Assembly (NCBI RefSeq): GCF_000169095.1
Contig: NZ_AAVU01000017.1
Location: 62,001 to 126,000, forward strand
Reading direction: 5' to 3'
DNA length: 64,000 bases
Source of the DNA: Lyngbya sp. PCC 8106
GTDB taxonomy: Bacteria; Cyanobacteriota; Cyanobacteriia; Cyanobacteriales; Microcoleaceae
This document shows, piece by piece, positions 8,764 to 17,540 of this stretch. Each line of letters begins with the position of its first letter. Position 1 is the first letter of the stretch. The notes below the pieces were generated by a model that saw only the letters and a list, made by a program, of their open reading frames with translations, was not told the origin of the DNA and ran no database searches. The translations under genes were made by a program, and so were the position numbers.

Positions 8764-10344
8764 CTAATTACACTCTATCTTTAAACTTTGACAATAAGCC
8801 TGTCGTTGACTCTCACGGCCTAATTCATCCGTCTTTTCTTCCCAACTTGAATCGATTTTCAGGATCGCTTCTGACAACGAAATTTCATTGTTTAAGACAT
8901 CCATTAAAATCGGATGTAAAATTTCCTGTTGATAAACCTCATATTGAGGAATAGATAAATCTAAGACAATATTCGGATTATTTAAAGACATATAAATCGC
9001 ATTCAGATATCGACTCGCAAGCTGCTTGTTCATACCCGCTTCTATCCAGGATTGACGGTTAGTTAACTGAGACATTCTGTAGGGATTAAAGCCCGTTGAT
9101 GACGTCATCACATCTAAATTAGATTGTTCAGGTTGACTCATATAGGACAAAAAAGCATAGGCTGTATCCAGAGTTTTTCCTTCTAAAGCACCATTTACCG
9201 TTCCTACCCATCCCCCAAAAGCTGCATAGGGTGCATAATTTATCCCTTCTTCGCTATAGGGACAAATCGACTGATTACAGGTAACTAACTGACCTGTTTC
9301 TCGGTCTAAAACTTTAGGACTTCCGGGTAAAATAGCCGTTCCAAATTGATTTTTTATCGGTGAGTTAGACTTCATTGCTAAAGTACCTAAATTTCCCCAG
9401 TCAATCGTCAAAGCACAACGACCCGAGAGAAATAGTGACCGTATTTCCATCGCCGAGAGTGTTTCATTTCCGGGTTTTGTTGGCCCGTAAGTAGCGGTTT
9501 CTTTATAAATTGCTAAAGCCTCTATAAAAGCAGGGTTATTAACTAGAGGTTTCATCGTATCCGAGTCAAAAAAAGCCCCTTGCTGAGTTCCCTGAGTTTG
9601 TAAAAACGAACTTGCCACCGCCCACAACATCCGCGAGTTTGTTTGGAGAGTTCTCGCAATACAAGAACCGTAGTCTGCTTCTCCGTCATTATTGAGATCT
9701 TGGCCGTCCATTTTTTGGGCTAAGTCTAAATATTGATCCCAAGTTTGCGGAGGGATAACTCCCTGCTGTTCTAAAATATCGCTACGATAGTACAAGCTGA
9801 GTACCTCTCCATCGAGGGGAATCGCATAAACTTTACCCTCGTAAGTGGCGTAATATTCTCGAAAAAAGACGGCAATATCCTCCCATTGAATTGCGGAATC
9901 AGTTTTTACCCGTTTGGTTAAGTCTTGCAAATACCCATACTGAACGTAGTCTGCTTTCCACTGGGGAGGAATAATCACGACATCATAATTGTGAATACCT
10001 CTCCGGAAATCATTCAAAATTTCTTGATACAGTAGGTCAAACGGTGCCGTGATCATTTTAATCTCGACACCTGTGAGGGCTTCAAATTGTGCCGCGTGAT
10101 CGATAATTGGTTCTGTGATCCCATTACCGGGTGTCAGGCTCAATACCGTCAGGGTGACTCCCTCAAAATTGGGGTGTGGTGTTGTTTTTGTCAGATCCGA
10201 AGACGAATCACTTCGGCTTTCATTTGCGGAAATTCCATGACAAGCAGCAATCGCCAAGCTTAAACCAACAGGGAGCCATCGAGTGAGTAATCGAGCGATT
10301 AGAAATTGTCTAACGCTGAGTAGACAATCACTGATCAGCATCAT
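8764..10344 (-). CDS. Lipoprotein extracellular solute-binding protein, family 1 type
   Basis: The 526-residue protein has an N-terminal signal ending in the lipobox-like SLAIAAC and a binding-protein fold with GVTLTVLSLTPGNG..., DVVIIPPQWKADYVQYGYLQDL, YAIPLDGEVLSLYYRSDIL and PPQTWDQYLDLAQKM. These are typical of sugar-type (family 1) ABC substrate-binding proteins anchored outside the inner membrane. A GGAGG ribosome-binding site lies 9 nt before the ATG. No ABC permease or ATPase gene is adjacent, so it is an orphan here and the ligand is unknown. Some cyanobacterial homologues act as sensory or stand-alone receptors; that would be inference. Confidence 0.8.
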   Translation of the reverse strand: MMLISDCLLSVRQFLIARLLTRWLPVGLSLAIAACHGISANESRSDSSSDLTKTTPHPNFEGVTLTVLSLTPGNGITEPIIDHAAQFEALTGVEIKMITAPFDLLYQEILNDFRRGIHNYDVVIIPPQWKADYVQYGYLQDLTKRVKTDSAIQWEDIAVFFREYYATYEGKVYAIPLDGEVLSLYYRSDILEQQGVIPPQTWDQYLDLAQKMDGQDLNNDGEADYGSCIARTLQTNSRMLWAVASSFLQTQGTQQGAFFDSDTMKPLVNNPAFIEALAIYKETATYGPTKPGNETLSAMEIRSLFLSGRCALTIDWGNLGTLAMKSNSPIKNQFGTAILPGSPKVLDRETGQLVTCNQSICPYSEEGINYAPYAAFGGWVGTVNGALEGKTLDTAYAFLSYMSQPEQSNLDVMTSSTGFNPYRMSQLTNRQSWIEAGMNKQLASRYLNAIYMSLNNPNIVLDLSIPQYEVYQQEILHPILMDVLNNEISLSEAILKIDSSWEEKTDELGRESQRQAYCQSLKIECN

Positions 10345-10461
10345 AAATTTTAGTCCTCCAACAATTCAGAACACTGAATTGAGCACCCTTGATTCAGTCT
10401 GACTCTAACAAACCATAGTCTTGTCAATTGGTCAATTAGAATTGTCCCAGTTTGAAACAAA

Positions 10462-10475
10462 TTTGATTAATCAAA
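10462..10475. promoter_or_regulatory. 14-bp perfect palindrome in the divergent promoter region
   Basis: TTTGATTAATCAAA is a perfect inverted repeat midway in the 231-bp gap between the reverse-strand binding-protein gene and the forward secretion gene. Its size and place suit a dimeric regulator controlling one or both genes, but no regulator is named by the sequence, and AT-rich palindromes arise by chance. Confidence 0.3.
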
Positions 10476-10575
10476 CCGTTTTTATAAGTTTGTAAAAACT
10501 ATACTTATACAATAGCATTTTTATTCGGTTTAGTGCATAAACTCAATATTTTAATTCTAGAACTAACGCGAGGAT

Positions 10576-12285
10576 ATGGATTATCCATTGAGTCCCAATC
10601 AATATAATTTGTTGATAATATTTCTTTTTTTATGGGCAACAGGGGTTTCACAGTCTATGACTTCTCCTCTTCTAGCTGCATCCCCACTACTGACTCAAAA
10701 TTCTTATCCTCAATTCCCTCCTGCCCTCCCCCCTCCCGAGGAACTTCTGCCCTCTCCAACCCCCGATTATACCCCAACAGAACCCAATTTAGAAGAATCA
10801 CAAACCCTGGTCATTGAACAATTTATTTTTGAAGGCAATACCGCCTTTTCTAATCAAGAATTAGCCGCAGTCACTCAATCTTTTCTCAATCGTCCGATTA
10901 CATTTGCTGAACTTTTACAAGCTCGGTCTGCGGTCACAGATTTGTATGTGAGCAACGGTTATATTACCTCTGGGGCATTAATTCCCCCTCAAACCTTAGA
11001 AGCAGAAGTCGTCAAAATTCAAATTGTTGAAGGCGAAATTTCAGAATTAAATATTACTGGAACTGGACGCTTAAACTCTAATTATGTTCGCTCTCGACTC
11101 AAAAAAGCAACCTCAAAACCACTCAATCAAAATCATCTTTTAGAAGCTCTACAACTCCTACAACTAAATCCAGTAATTGCCACCATTTCGGCTGAACTCT
11201 CGGCTGGAATTCGTCCAGGTGAAAGTATTCTCAATGTTGAGTTTCAAAGCGCCGATACATTTACACTTAAAGCTTTTAGTGATAATAGTCGCCCGCCCAG
11301 TGTCGGCACTTTTAGGCGAGGAATAGAAGTGATCGAAGGGAATTTATTTGGGCAAGGAGATCGCTTGAATGGAGTTTATAGTAATACAGAAGGGAGTAAT
11401 ATTATTGATATTGCTTATGATTTTCCGATTAATTCTCGCAATGGAACAGTCGGAATTTATTTCAACTATACCGATAGTCAAGTCATTGAACAACCCTTTG
11501 AAGATCTCAATATTGAAGCCAATAGTTACACCTATGAATTTCGCTACCGCCAACCGATTATTCAAACCCCCCAACAAGAACTCACTTTAGGTTTAGCCCT
11601 CACTCGTCGAGAAACAGATACCTCAATTTTGGGAGTCGGTTTTCCCCTTTCACGAGGCGCAGAAAATAACGGAGAAACTCGTCTATCGATCATGCGATTT
11701 TATCAAGAATATGTTCATCGAGGGGCAAAACAAGTGTTAGCGGCGCGATCGCAATTTAGCTTAGGAGTTGGGGCATTAAATGCCACCATTAATAATAATG
11801 ACGAACCCGATAGTCGATATTTAGCATGGCGAGGACAGGCGCAGTGGTTGCGGTTATTGGCACCTGATACGGTATTATTAATACGATCAGAGATTCAACT
11901 GTCAAATGAAGAATTAATTCCCCTCGAACAGATCGGGCTAGGGGGATTTGAAACCGTGCGAGGATATCGTCAGGATTCGTTACTTCGGGATAATGCAGCG
12001 TTTGCTTCAGTAGAGTTACGCTATCCTGTGCTGCGAACCTCCAATGGTGAAGGCGTTTTACAACTGACTCCCTTTGTGGATCTCGGTCGGGCTTGGAATG
12101 CTAACTCAGAGTTAGAGATCGACTCTAGAACATTATTTTCGGTTGGTTTAGGCTTACGTTGGCAATACAGCGATCGCCTAACGTTAAAGTTTGACTGGGG
12201 GATTCCGCTAACCGATGTTGATTCACGGGAACGAACTTTACAAGAAAATGGGATTTACTTTTCTATCGATTGGAATCTATTTTAA
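10576..12285 (+). CDS. Two-partner secretion outer-membrane transporter (ShlB/FhaC/HecB family)
   Basis: The 569-residue protein has a hydrophobic N-terminal export signal and a proline-rich linker (PPALPPPEELLPSPTP). POTRA-type domains follow from about residue 75 (VIEQFIFEGNTAFSNQELAAV ... EGEISELNITGTGRLNSNYVRSRL), then a 16-strand-type barrel. The barrel contains the family motif GLGGFETVRGYRQDSLLRDN and ends in the outer-membrane-type aromatic IYFSIDWNLF. TpsB proteins export large filamentous TpsA partners. No TpsA gene is adjacent, so the substrate is encoded elsewhere or the protein serves several partners. The start is chosen at the first ATG, preceded by GAGGAT. Confidence 0.88.
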   Translation: MDYPLSPNQYNLLIIFLFLWATGVSQSMTSPLLAASPLLTQNSYPQFPPALPPPEELLPSPTPDYTPTEPNLEESQTLVIEQFIFEGNTAFSNQELAAVTQSFLNRPITFAELLQARSAVTDLYVSNGYITSGALIPPQTLEAEVVKIQIVEGEISELNITGTGRLNSNYVRSRLKKATSKPLNQNHLLEALQLLQLNPVIATISAELSAGIRPGESILNVEFQSADTFTLKAFSDNSRPPSVGTFRRGIEVIEGNLFGQGDRLNGVYSNTEGSNIIDIAYDFPINSRNGTVGIYFNYTDSQVIEQPFEDLNIEANSYTYEFRYRQPIIQTPQQELTLGLALTRRETDTSILGVGFPLSRGAENNGETRLSIMRFYQEYVHRGAKQVLAARSQFSLGVGALNATINNNDEPDSRYLAWRGQAQWLRLLAPDTVLLIRSEIQLSNEELIPLEQIGLGGFETVRGYRQDSLLRDNAAFASVELRYPVLRTSNGEGVLQLTPFVDLGRAWNANSELEIDSRTLFSVGLGLRWQYSDRLTLKFDWGIPLTDVDSRERTLQENGIYFSIDWNLF

Positions 12286-12286
12286 A

Positions 12287-13348
12287 CTAAAGTTGAATCG
12301 GTTTTCCGCCTTGTTGGAGAGATTCACTTAAACCACAAAGAACCCGGACTAAATCCGTTCCCACTTCACCTGAAGAAATCGAACACACCTGATTTTGACG
12401 AACACAATTTAAAAAGCGATCGCAAACTTGGGCTAAAGGTTCCCTCGGTTCAACCTCCACTTTTTCACATTCAACTCCTGCGGCTTTCCATCCTTGATCA
12501 ATTGTCTCTAAATACCCTCGCTGCAAAGTTAACGGTTGATCTTTTAACATCTCATCAAAAATCAACGTTCCTTCACTCCCGACTACCGCTAAACGTCGCT
12601 GTTTATCAGGATTCAACCAACAAAAATGTAAAAAAGCTTGAAAACCTGACTCATAACGAATCGTCGCCATCACCAAATCAGACAACCCTGGAATCCGATT
12701 AGAAACTGGAAAACTCGGACTATTGAGATCAAAACTGCGATCCGGTTGTAGCCACACAGTCCCTGTCGCTTGTACCTCAATCGGTTTTTGTCCCAACCAA
12801 GTATTAAAAATCCCAATATCGTGAATCGCCAAATCCCACAACACATCTACATCCTGTCGCACCGGTTCGAGGTGAGTTCGCGTCGCATACCCATACCGCA
12901 ATTGTCCTAAGCGTCCTTGTTCAATCACCGCTTGACCTTGAGTAACCGCCGGGTGAAACAAATAGGTATGATCGATAAACAGTTGACGATTATGCTGTTT
13001 AGCCAAGTTACAAAGGCTCTGTGACTCCGAGAGTTTGAGCGTGAGAGGTTTTTCAGCAAAAACATGATAACCCCGCTCTAGAGCCTCAGAAATCAAAGTG
13101 TAGTGAGTTGAAGCTGGAGTGGCAATCACAACCGCATCCAGTTCATAACCGTTAATCACCTTTAACCAATCCGTCTCCAACTTAACCCGCTCATCCAACT
13201 TCAAGCGTTCCTTCACCATTTGGAGTTGTTGAAAACGAGGATCAGCGATCGCTACCAGTTGGGCTTGAGGATGCTGATTAAAATTGCGAATCAGATGCGT
13301 TCCCCAACGACCCGCCCCAAAAATAGCAATTTTGATCGGATTTGTCAT
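12287..13348 (-). CDS. Gfo/Idh/MocA family NAD(P)-dependent oxidoreductase
   Basis: From the ATG at 13348 the protein begins MTNPIKIAIFGAGRWGTHLIRNF, a Rossmann nucleotide-binding start; an upstream start at 13396 would add 16 residues that look unrelated. The family lysine motif FAEKPLTL and HTYLFHPA are visible, followed by the C-terminal substrate domain (LWDLAIHDIGIFNTWLG). Members oxidise or reduce sugars and related compounds; the substrate cannot be read here. The stop codon abuts that of the converging secretion gene, and the gene lies just downstream of rnc on the same strand, so the two may be co-transcribed. Confidence 0.88.
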   Translation of the reverse strand: MTNPIKIAIFGAGRWGTHLIRNFNQHPQAQLVAIADPRFQQLQMVKERLKLDERVKLETDWLKVINGYELDAVVIATPASTHYTLISEALERGYHVFAEKPLTLKLSESQSLCNLAKQHNRQLFIDHTYLFHPAVTQGQAVIEQGRLGQLRYGYATRTHLEPVRQDVDVLWDLAIHDIGIFNTWLGQKPIEVQATGTVWLQPDRSFDLNSPSFPVSNRIPGLSDLVMATIRYESGFQAFLHFCWLNPDKQRRLAVVGSEGTLIFDEMLKDQPLTLQRGYLETIDQGWKAAGVECEKVEVEPREPLAQVCDRFLNCVRQNQVCSISSGEVGTDLVRVLCGLSESLQQGGKPIQL

Positions 13349-13397
13349 AGATTTAATAATGGGCTTAATGGTTCGTAATCGCAATACAACAGTCAAA

Positions 13398-14126
13398 TCA
13401 ATCTAGATTTTGCTTCTTCGGAGAAATCACCAAAGCTGTATACGCTTCTTGAGCAGCTACTTGTTCTGCTGCCTTAATCGAACGTCCGCGACCTTCACCG
13501 ACGGGTTTACCTTGAAACCAAACTTGCGCCGTGTACCGCTCCTCATCGCCCATCGGCCCACTTTCTGTAACCGTATATTCAGGTAAAACTTTGTAATGAC
13601 TTTGCGTCCACTCTTGCAGTGCCGCTTTGTAGTTTTGACGGGCGGGATCCCGTAAAATCTGGGTAGCACCCTTTTGGAAGTGAGGTTCCAGCCAAGGATG
13701 GATCAGTTGTAAATTGTGGGTACTCAAATAAAAAGCCGCCAATATTGCTTCCAGACAGTCAGCTAGACGGGACTGTTCACCCATGCGATCTTGCGCCGCA
13801 CTCCCACCAATCAGCAAATATCGACCCATGCCATAACTTTCAGCAATTTCTGCCAAAAACCGATCGCTAACTAACACAGAGCGAATTGCACTAAACTCTC
13901 CGACCGGTTGCTTGGGATAAGTTTCCCACAAAAATTCAGAAGCCGCTAGTCGTACAACAGCATCTCCCACAAATTCTAACTGCTCATAGTTAGCTTCCAT
14001 TGAGATCGAAGGATGCGTTAGGGCCAGATCTAACAAATGCCACTGAATGGCGTCTTGTTCCGACAGTCCCAAACGTTCAACCAGCTTCTGTAACTGACGT
14101 TGGCGGTTTGGATAGCCGATTTTCAT
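13398..14126 (-). CDS. rnc: Ribonuclease III
   Basis: The roughly 242-residue protein has the RNase III catalytic signature NYEQLEFVGDAVVRLAASEFL near residues 50-70 and an acidic partner cluster in QSRLADCLEAILAAFYL. A C-terminal double-stranded-RNA-binding domain follows (NYKAALQEWTQSHYKVLPEY ... GRGRSIKAAEQVAAQEAY). It cuts double-stranded RNA, including rRNA precursors. I chose the ATG at 14126 because GAGAAAAG sits 5 nt upstream; a TTG at 14141 is possible. It lies just downstream of rnpB on the same strand, which places two RNA-processing genes together. A second, mini-type RNase III occurs at 18473-18865. Confidence 0.92.
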   Translation of the reverse strand: MKIGYPNRQRQLQKLVERLGLSEQDAIQWHLLDLALTHPSISMEANYEQLEFVGDAVVRLAASEFLWETYPKQPVGEFSAIRSVLVSDRFLAEIAESYGMGRYLLIGGSAAQDRMGEQSRLADCLEAILAAFYLSTHNLQLIHPWLEPHFQKGATQILRDPARQNYKAALQEWTQSHYKVLPEYTVTESGPMGDEERYTAQVWFQGKPVGEGRGRSIKAAEQVAAQEAYTALVISPKKQNLD

Positions 14127-14171
14127 TTTAACTTTTCTCAAATATTATTAGTTCGGAGTTTTCCGAAAAAG

Positions 14172-14613
14172 AGAGAGCCAGACATAAGCCGGATTCTGTT
14201 TTCTCAACTGTATACAGTCAAGAGGGCAATTATCTATCTGGGATGTTTGTTACCAAACACCTCAAGCGGTACCTCTTAAACCGGAACGGGGAAAAGACCA
14301 ACCTTAGTTCCTCCGACCTTGCTCCCACCTGGGGTTTACCGAGCCAACGCCTCTCGACGTTGCTGGTGCGCTCTTACCGCACCTTTGCACCCTTACCAAC
14401 AACAGATGATTAGTTCTAGGTGATCAGCTCTCAGGGGTCTTCCCTGTAACCTGTAACCTGTCCCCTGTTCCCTATTCTTGGCGGTATTTTTCTGTGGCAC
14501 TATCCTCACGATCACTCGCACTGGGCGTTATCCAGCAGGTTTAGTCTTTTGGGAGTCCGGACTTTCCTCAGACTCAGGTATTGAGTCCGCAATTGCCTTC
14601 GCTGACTCTCTCT
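14172..14613 (-). ncRNA. rnpB: RNase P RNA (class A, cyanobacterial)
   Basis: Read on the reverse strand, the RNA starts AGAGAGAGTCAGCGAAGG and contains the universal GAGGAAAGTCCGG block near 14565. It also has ACAGAAAAATACCGCC, and ends with CCGGCTTATGTCTGGCTCTCTC, whose end pairs with the 5' terminus. A T-run follows at about 14166-14170. The roughly 440-nt length and these conserved regions identify the catalytic RNA of RNase P, which matures tRNA 5' ends. An expanded segment of heptamer repeats (14442-14476) lies in a variable region, as reported for other cyanobacteria. The exact ends are estimated within a few nucleotides. Confidence 0.95.
14442..14476. repeat. Five in-phase heptamer repeats (STRR type) inside rnpB
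   Basis: Five consecutive 7-mers, ccctgta acctgta acctgtc ccctgtt ccctatt, run without a phase break inside the RNase P RNA gene. This is the short tandemly repeated repetitive (STRR) class known from cyanobacterial genomes; placement in an rnpB loop would not disturb the conserved core. Confidence 0.85.
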
Positions 14614-14756
14614 AATTCATAGTATCTCACAATAGGATGCTTCTATCAGGGGTGAAAACCGTTAGCATACCGAATGTGACTCAGCCACATTTACAGAAGT
14701 CTAGGTTGTGATGTTTAATTAACGGTATTGTGCGAGGGCTGTGTGAGGAGAACTAA

Positions 14757-16067
14757 ATGCCGCGACTATTTCGTTTGGCCACCACTGGGATCAGTAGTTT
14801 GGCGATCGCCTTTTGTGTAGGATTAACTCAAACGTTACCAATGTGGGCTTCATCCAATGATGTTTATGGTGCCCGTTCTTTAAGTGAATTAATTGAACTA
14901 CGCGATCAAATTATTCAGGAATTAGAAACTCCAGTTCAAGACTCTTCTGAATCGGGTTTTTTAAATTCTTTATTATCTGAATCTCCCTCATTGAGTCAGG
15001 ATAAAATCTTATTTCAGAAGTTAAAAGATGTAGAACTTCAAATTTTAATCGAACAGCGCTCAAATGATAACTGGAAACAAGCGATTCATTTAGCCACAGA
15101 AGCGACAAAAGATGACTCAAACACTTCAGATTCCCTCGCTCACAAAAAACAAATCAAAGTTCTTTGGCAACAAGCAATCGGTAATCTCCACGAAATTTCT
15201 GAAAGTTCATTGATTGCTGCTCAAGCATCTCAAAAAATCCAAGACTATGAGACGAGCTTAACTTACTTAATCCAAGATATTCAACTCGCTCAAGCGTCAT
15301 TCCTGGAAAATATTCGCACGGAAAGCCGATTATCAACAACCGCGATGATTAGTGTTTGTAATCTTAACCGAGATTGCGCTCATCTCCGAGGTGAAGATCC
15401 TCCCGCTAGTCCAGCAAGTTTGATTAAAGTTCCAATTGCTGTTGCCCTGTTAGAGAAGATTTCTAAAGAAAATATTAGTCTCGAAGAACAAGTCTATGTC
15501 GATGGTGGAAACTTCACCGAAGATGCTTCCTCAATTCGAGCTAGAACTAGCTATTCTCTCAATCAATTAATGGGAGAAATGATTGATCATAGTAGTAATA
15601 TTGCGACCAATCAACTGATTGATTATTTAGGTCAAGATTATATTAATCAAACGCTGGAAAAACAAGGCTATAAAGAAACCAAAGTTAAATTCAAATTAAT
15701 GGGGGATCGGATTATGCCAAAACGTCCGGGAAGTGGTAAAAATCGCCTCACAAGCAGCGAACTCACGGAAATGATGATTAAAACCTATAATCACGAATAT
15801 CCGAATGCTGATGCTTTAATTCAAGCTCTTAATCGTCAGTATGATCGAGAAATTGGTTATCAGGCTTTAGAGGATTTAGTAGACGCTCAATGGTTGGGTG
15901 AAAAAACAGGTCAAAATTCTCGTATGATTGGTACAACTTTAGCCGTGAGTATTGATGGAGAACAGTATGTGATTACGGTGATTGATAACAACACAGGTAA
16001 GATTCCTGAAATTCGTAAAGCTATCTCTAAAATTGCCGATCATCTTCAACAAAACGGTCATCTTTAA
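14757..16067 (+). CDS. Exported class-A beta-lactamase-like serine hydrolase
   Basis: The 436-residue protein has a signal-type N-terminus (GISSLAIAFCVGLTQTLPMWA). A helical segment of about 180 residues with no motif I know follows, then a penicillin-recognising domain. The three active-site motifs are in order: SLIK with nucleophile Ser221 and Lys224, the SxN triad around residues 279-281 (HSSN), and KTG at 383-385. An E-x-L-N-type omega loop is not obvious, so this could be a carboxypeptidase-like or regulatory homologue and not a resistance enzyme. It lies divergent from rnpB and upstream of an alpha/beta hydrolase on the same strand, 28 nt apart. Confidence 0.85.
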   Translation: MPRLFRLATTGISSLAIAFCVGLTQTLPMWASSNDVYGARSLSELIELRDQIIQELETPVQDSSESGFLNSLLSESPSLSQDKILFQKLKDVELQILIEQRSNDNWKQAIHLATEATKDDSNTSDSLAHKKQIKVLWQQAIGNLHEISESSLIAAQASQKIQDYETSLTYLIQDIQLAQASFLENIRTESRLSTTAMISVCNLNRDCAHLRGEDPPASPASLIKVPIAVALLEKISKENISLEEQVYVDGGNFTEDASSIRARTSYSLNQLMGEMIDHSSNIATNQLIDYLGQDYINQTLEKQGYKETKVKFKLMGDRIMPKRPGSGKNRLTSSELTEMMIKTYNHEYPNADALIQALNRQYDREIGYQALEDLVDAQWLGEKTGQNSRMIGTTLAVSIDGEQYVITVIDNNTGKIPEIRKAISKIADHLQQNGHL

Positions 16068-16095
16068 TTGTTGTTTTTAATGATTATCTAGAACG

Positions 16096-16911
16096 ATGGA
16101 ACCTTTACCGCTTAATGTCAAAATTCAAGGCGAAGGATTTCCTATTCTTTGTCTTCATGGTCATCCGGGTTCTCGTCAATGTATGTCGGTTTTTACCGAT
16201 TATTTATCCCGTCGGTTTCAAACCCTAACACCTGACTTACGCGGATATGGTCAAAGTCGAGTTTCTCAAAGCTTTCAAATGCAAGATCATTTAATTGATT
16301 TAGAGAACTTACTCGATCAACTTAATATTCAGCATTGTCTCATTTTAGGATGGTCTTTAGGGGGAATACTCGCCCTGGAACTGGCATTAAAATTTCCTCA
16401 ACGAATTACAGGATTAATCCTGGTTGCAACAGCAGCTTATCCTCGCGGAAGCCATCCTCCGATCACGTTACTCGATAATATTTATACAGGTTTAGCCGGA
16501 ATCATTAACTGGTTTATTCCCGGTTGGGATTGGAATATTAATACTTTTGGGAAGCGATCGCTGTTTAGATATCTGATTCAACAGCATACACCTACCGCCT
16601 ACCAATATCTCGCTCGGGAAGCCGTACCCGCTTATCTCCAAACCTCACGTTATGCAACTCAAGCTTTAAATCAAACCCTCAGAGCTAGGTACAATCGTCA
16701 AGCCGATCTCGATCAGATCCAATGTCCCTGTTTGGTGTTAGCAGGTGAAGCGGATCGTCATATTACCGCCGAGTCGAGCCAAGCCACCGCTCAACATCTC
16801 CAAAATGCTCAGTTTTATTGTTATCCTCAAACTGCTCATCTTTTTCCCTGGGAAATTCCGCAACAGGTTCAAGGCGATATTGAAAACTGGCTAAATACTG
16901 AAATTCTCTAG
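16096..16911 (+). CDS. Alpha/beta hydrolase
   Basis: The 271-residue protein has the canonical fold: oxyanion HGHPGSR near residue 20, nucleophile elbow GWSLGG near residue 88, an acid in LVLAGEADRHI, and the catalytic His in QTAHLFPWE near the C-terminus. No signal peptide is seen, so it is cytoplasmic. The substrate cannot be inferred; the sequence resembles the broad esterase/haloperoxidase/dehalogenase group. It follows the serine hydrolase gene by 28 nt and may share its transcript. Degenerate heptamer repeats follow its stop. Confidence 0.88.
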   Translation: MEPLPLNVKIQGEGFPILCLHGHPGSRQCMSVFTDYLSRRFQTLTPDLRGYGQSRVSQSFQMQDHLIDLENLLDQLNIQHCLILGWSLGGILALELALKFPQRITGLILVATAAYPRGSHPPITLLDNIYTGLAGIINWFIPGWDWNINTFGKRSLFRYLIQQHTPTAYQYLAREAVPAYLQTSRYATQALNQTLRARYNRQADLDQIQCPCLVLAGEADRHITAESSQATAQHLQNAQFYCYPQTAHLFPWEIPQQVQGDIENWLNTEIL

Positions 16912-16917
16912 CCAGTA

Positions 16918-16945
16918 CCCTGTCTCTTGTTCTCTATTCCCCGTT
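16918..16945. repeat. Four degenerate heptamer repeats (STRR type)
   Basis: The 7-mers ccctgtc tcttgtt ctctatt ccccgtt lie in phase just after the alpha/beta-hydrolase stop codon. They match the heptamer family seen inside rnpB, in a more decayed state, and fall between two convergent genes. Confidence 0.6.
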
Positions 16946-16952
16946 CGCGATG

Positions 16953-17237
16953 CTAAGATTGAGGACTAAAAACAGGAATAACCCGTTGATTGATTGTCGT
17001 TGTTTCGAGATCTTCAGCAACCGTTAGGCGAGACGGTTTATCACGTTTCACGAAAACTGTGTAGGTGTTCACGCCTTCACTTTCAATGTCTTCTACATAA
17101 CCGACTTTCGCAAAATGGGCATCTTGGGCGGTCAAAAACGGGCCAAAGTAATAAGTACAATCTGGATCTGTCGTCATGATTTTTACCCAAAATGCCAACC
17201 CAAAGAAATTGAGCAAGTTAATCAAAAGTTCTTTCAT
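16953..17237 (-). CDS. DUF1816 domain protein
   Basis: The 94-residue protein reads MKELLINLLNFFGLAFWVKI followed by CTYYFGPFLTAQDAHFAKVGYVEDIESEGV, which I recognise as the cyanobacterial DUF1816 pattern. These small proteins have no firm function; related domains have been linked loosely to phycobilisome-type proteins. That link is from memory and not shown by this sequence. The N-terminal 20 residues are amphipathic or hydrophobic. It is a single gene on the reverse strand, convergent with the alpha/beta hydrolase. Confidence 0.8.
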   Translation of the reverse strand: MKELLINLLNFFGLAFWVKIMTTDPDCTYYFGPFLTAQDAHFAKVGYVEDIESEGVNTYTVFVKRDKPSRLTVAEDLETTTINQRVIPVFSPQS

Positions 17238-17540
17238 GTCTGTTTTCCGTTGATCAAATGTTAGAAATGTTTGTTTGCAACTCGATCAAATCTGTCAGCG
17301 AGCAGATAAAGTTGGTAATGATGTTCTCTCAAGTTTTACGAATCAGTCTTCACACTTTGTTACCAGTCTCGCATTTCTTTTTTCAATCATTTCGTTGGAC
17401 TTGCGACCCGTTTACCTTTTCCCCACAGACACCCTTCTTCAGTGCCTCATAGAAGCCGATCTTACATCGTTACTTTATCTTAATCTTCTACTCTCAGACA
17501 GAGTTTATTTATACGGTTTAACCAAAAAGGAGTTGGAGAA
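17238..17540. other. Gap of 303 bp without a recognised gene
   Basis: This interval separates the DUF1816 start from the end of rlmB, both on the reverse strand. Short open frames on the forward strand have no codon structure or family resemblance. It presumably holds the DUF1816 promoter. I see no hairpin, repeat or clear box. Confidence 0.6.

Noticed and set aside
14757..16067. A beta-lactam resistance gene
   Set aside because: The SxxK, SxN and KTG motifs are present, but the omega-loop Glu motif of true class A enzymes is not obvious and there is a long unrelated N-terminal region. A penicillin-recognising hydrolase is the safer call.
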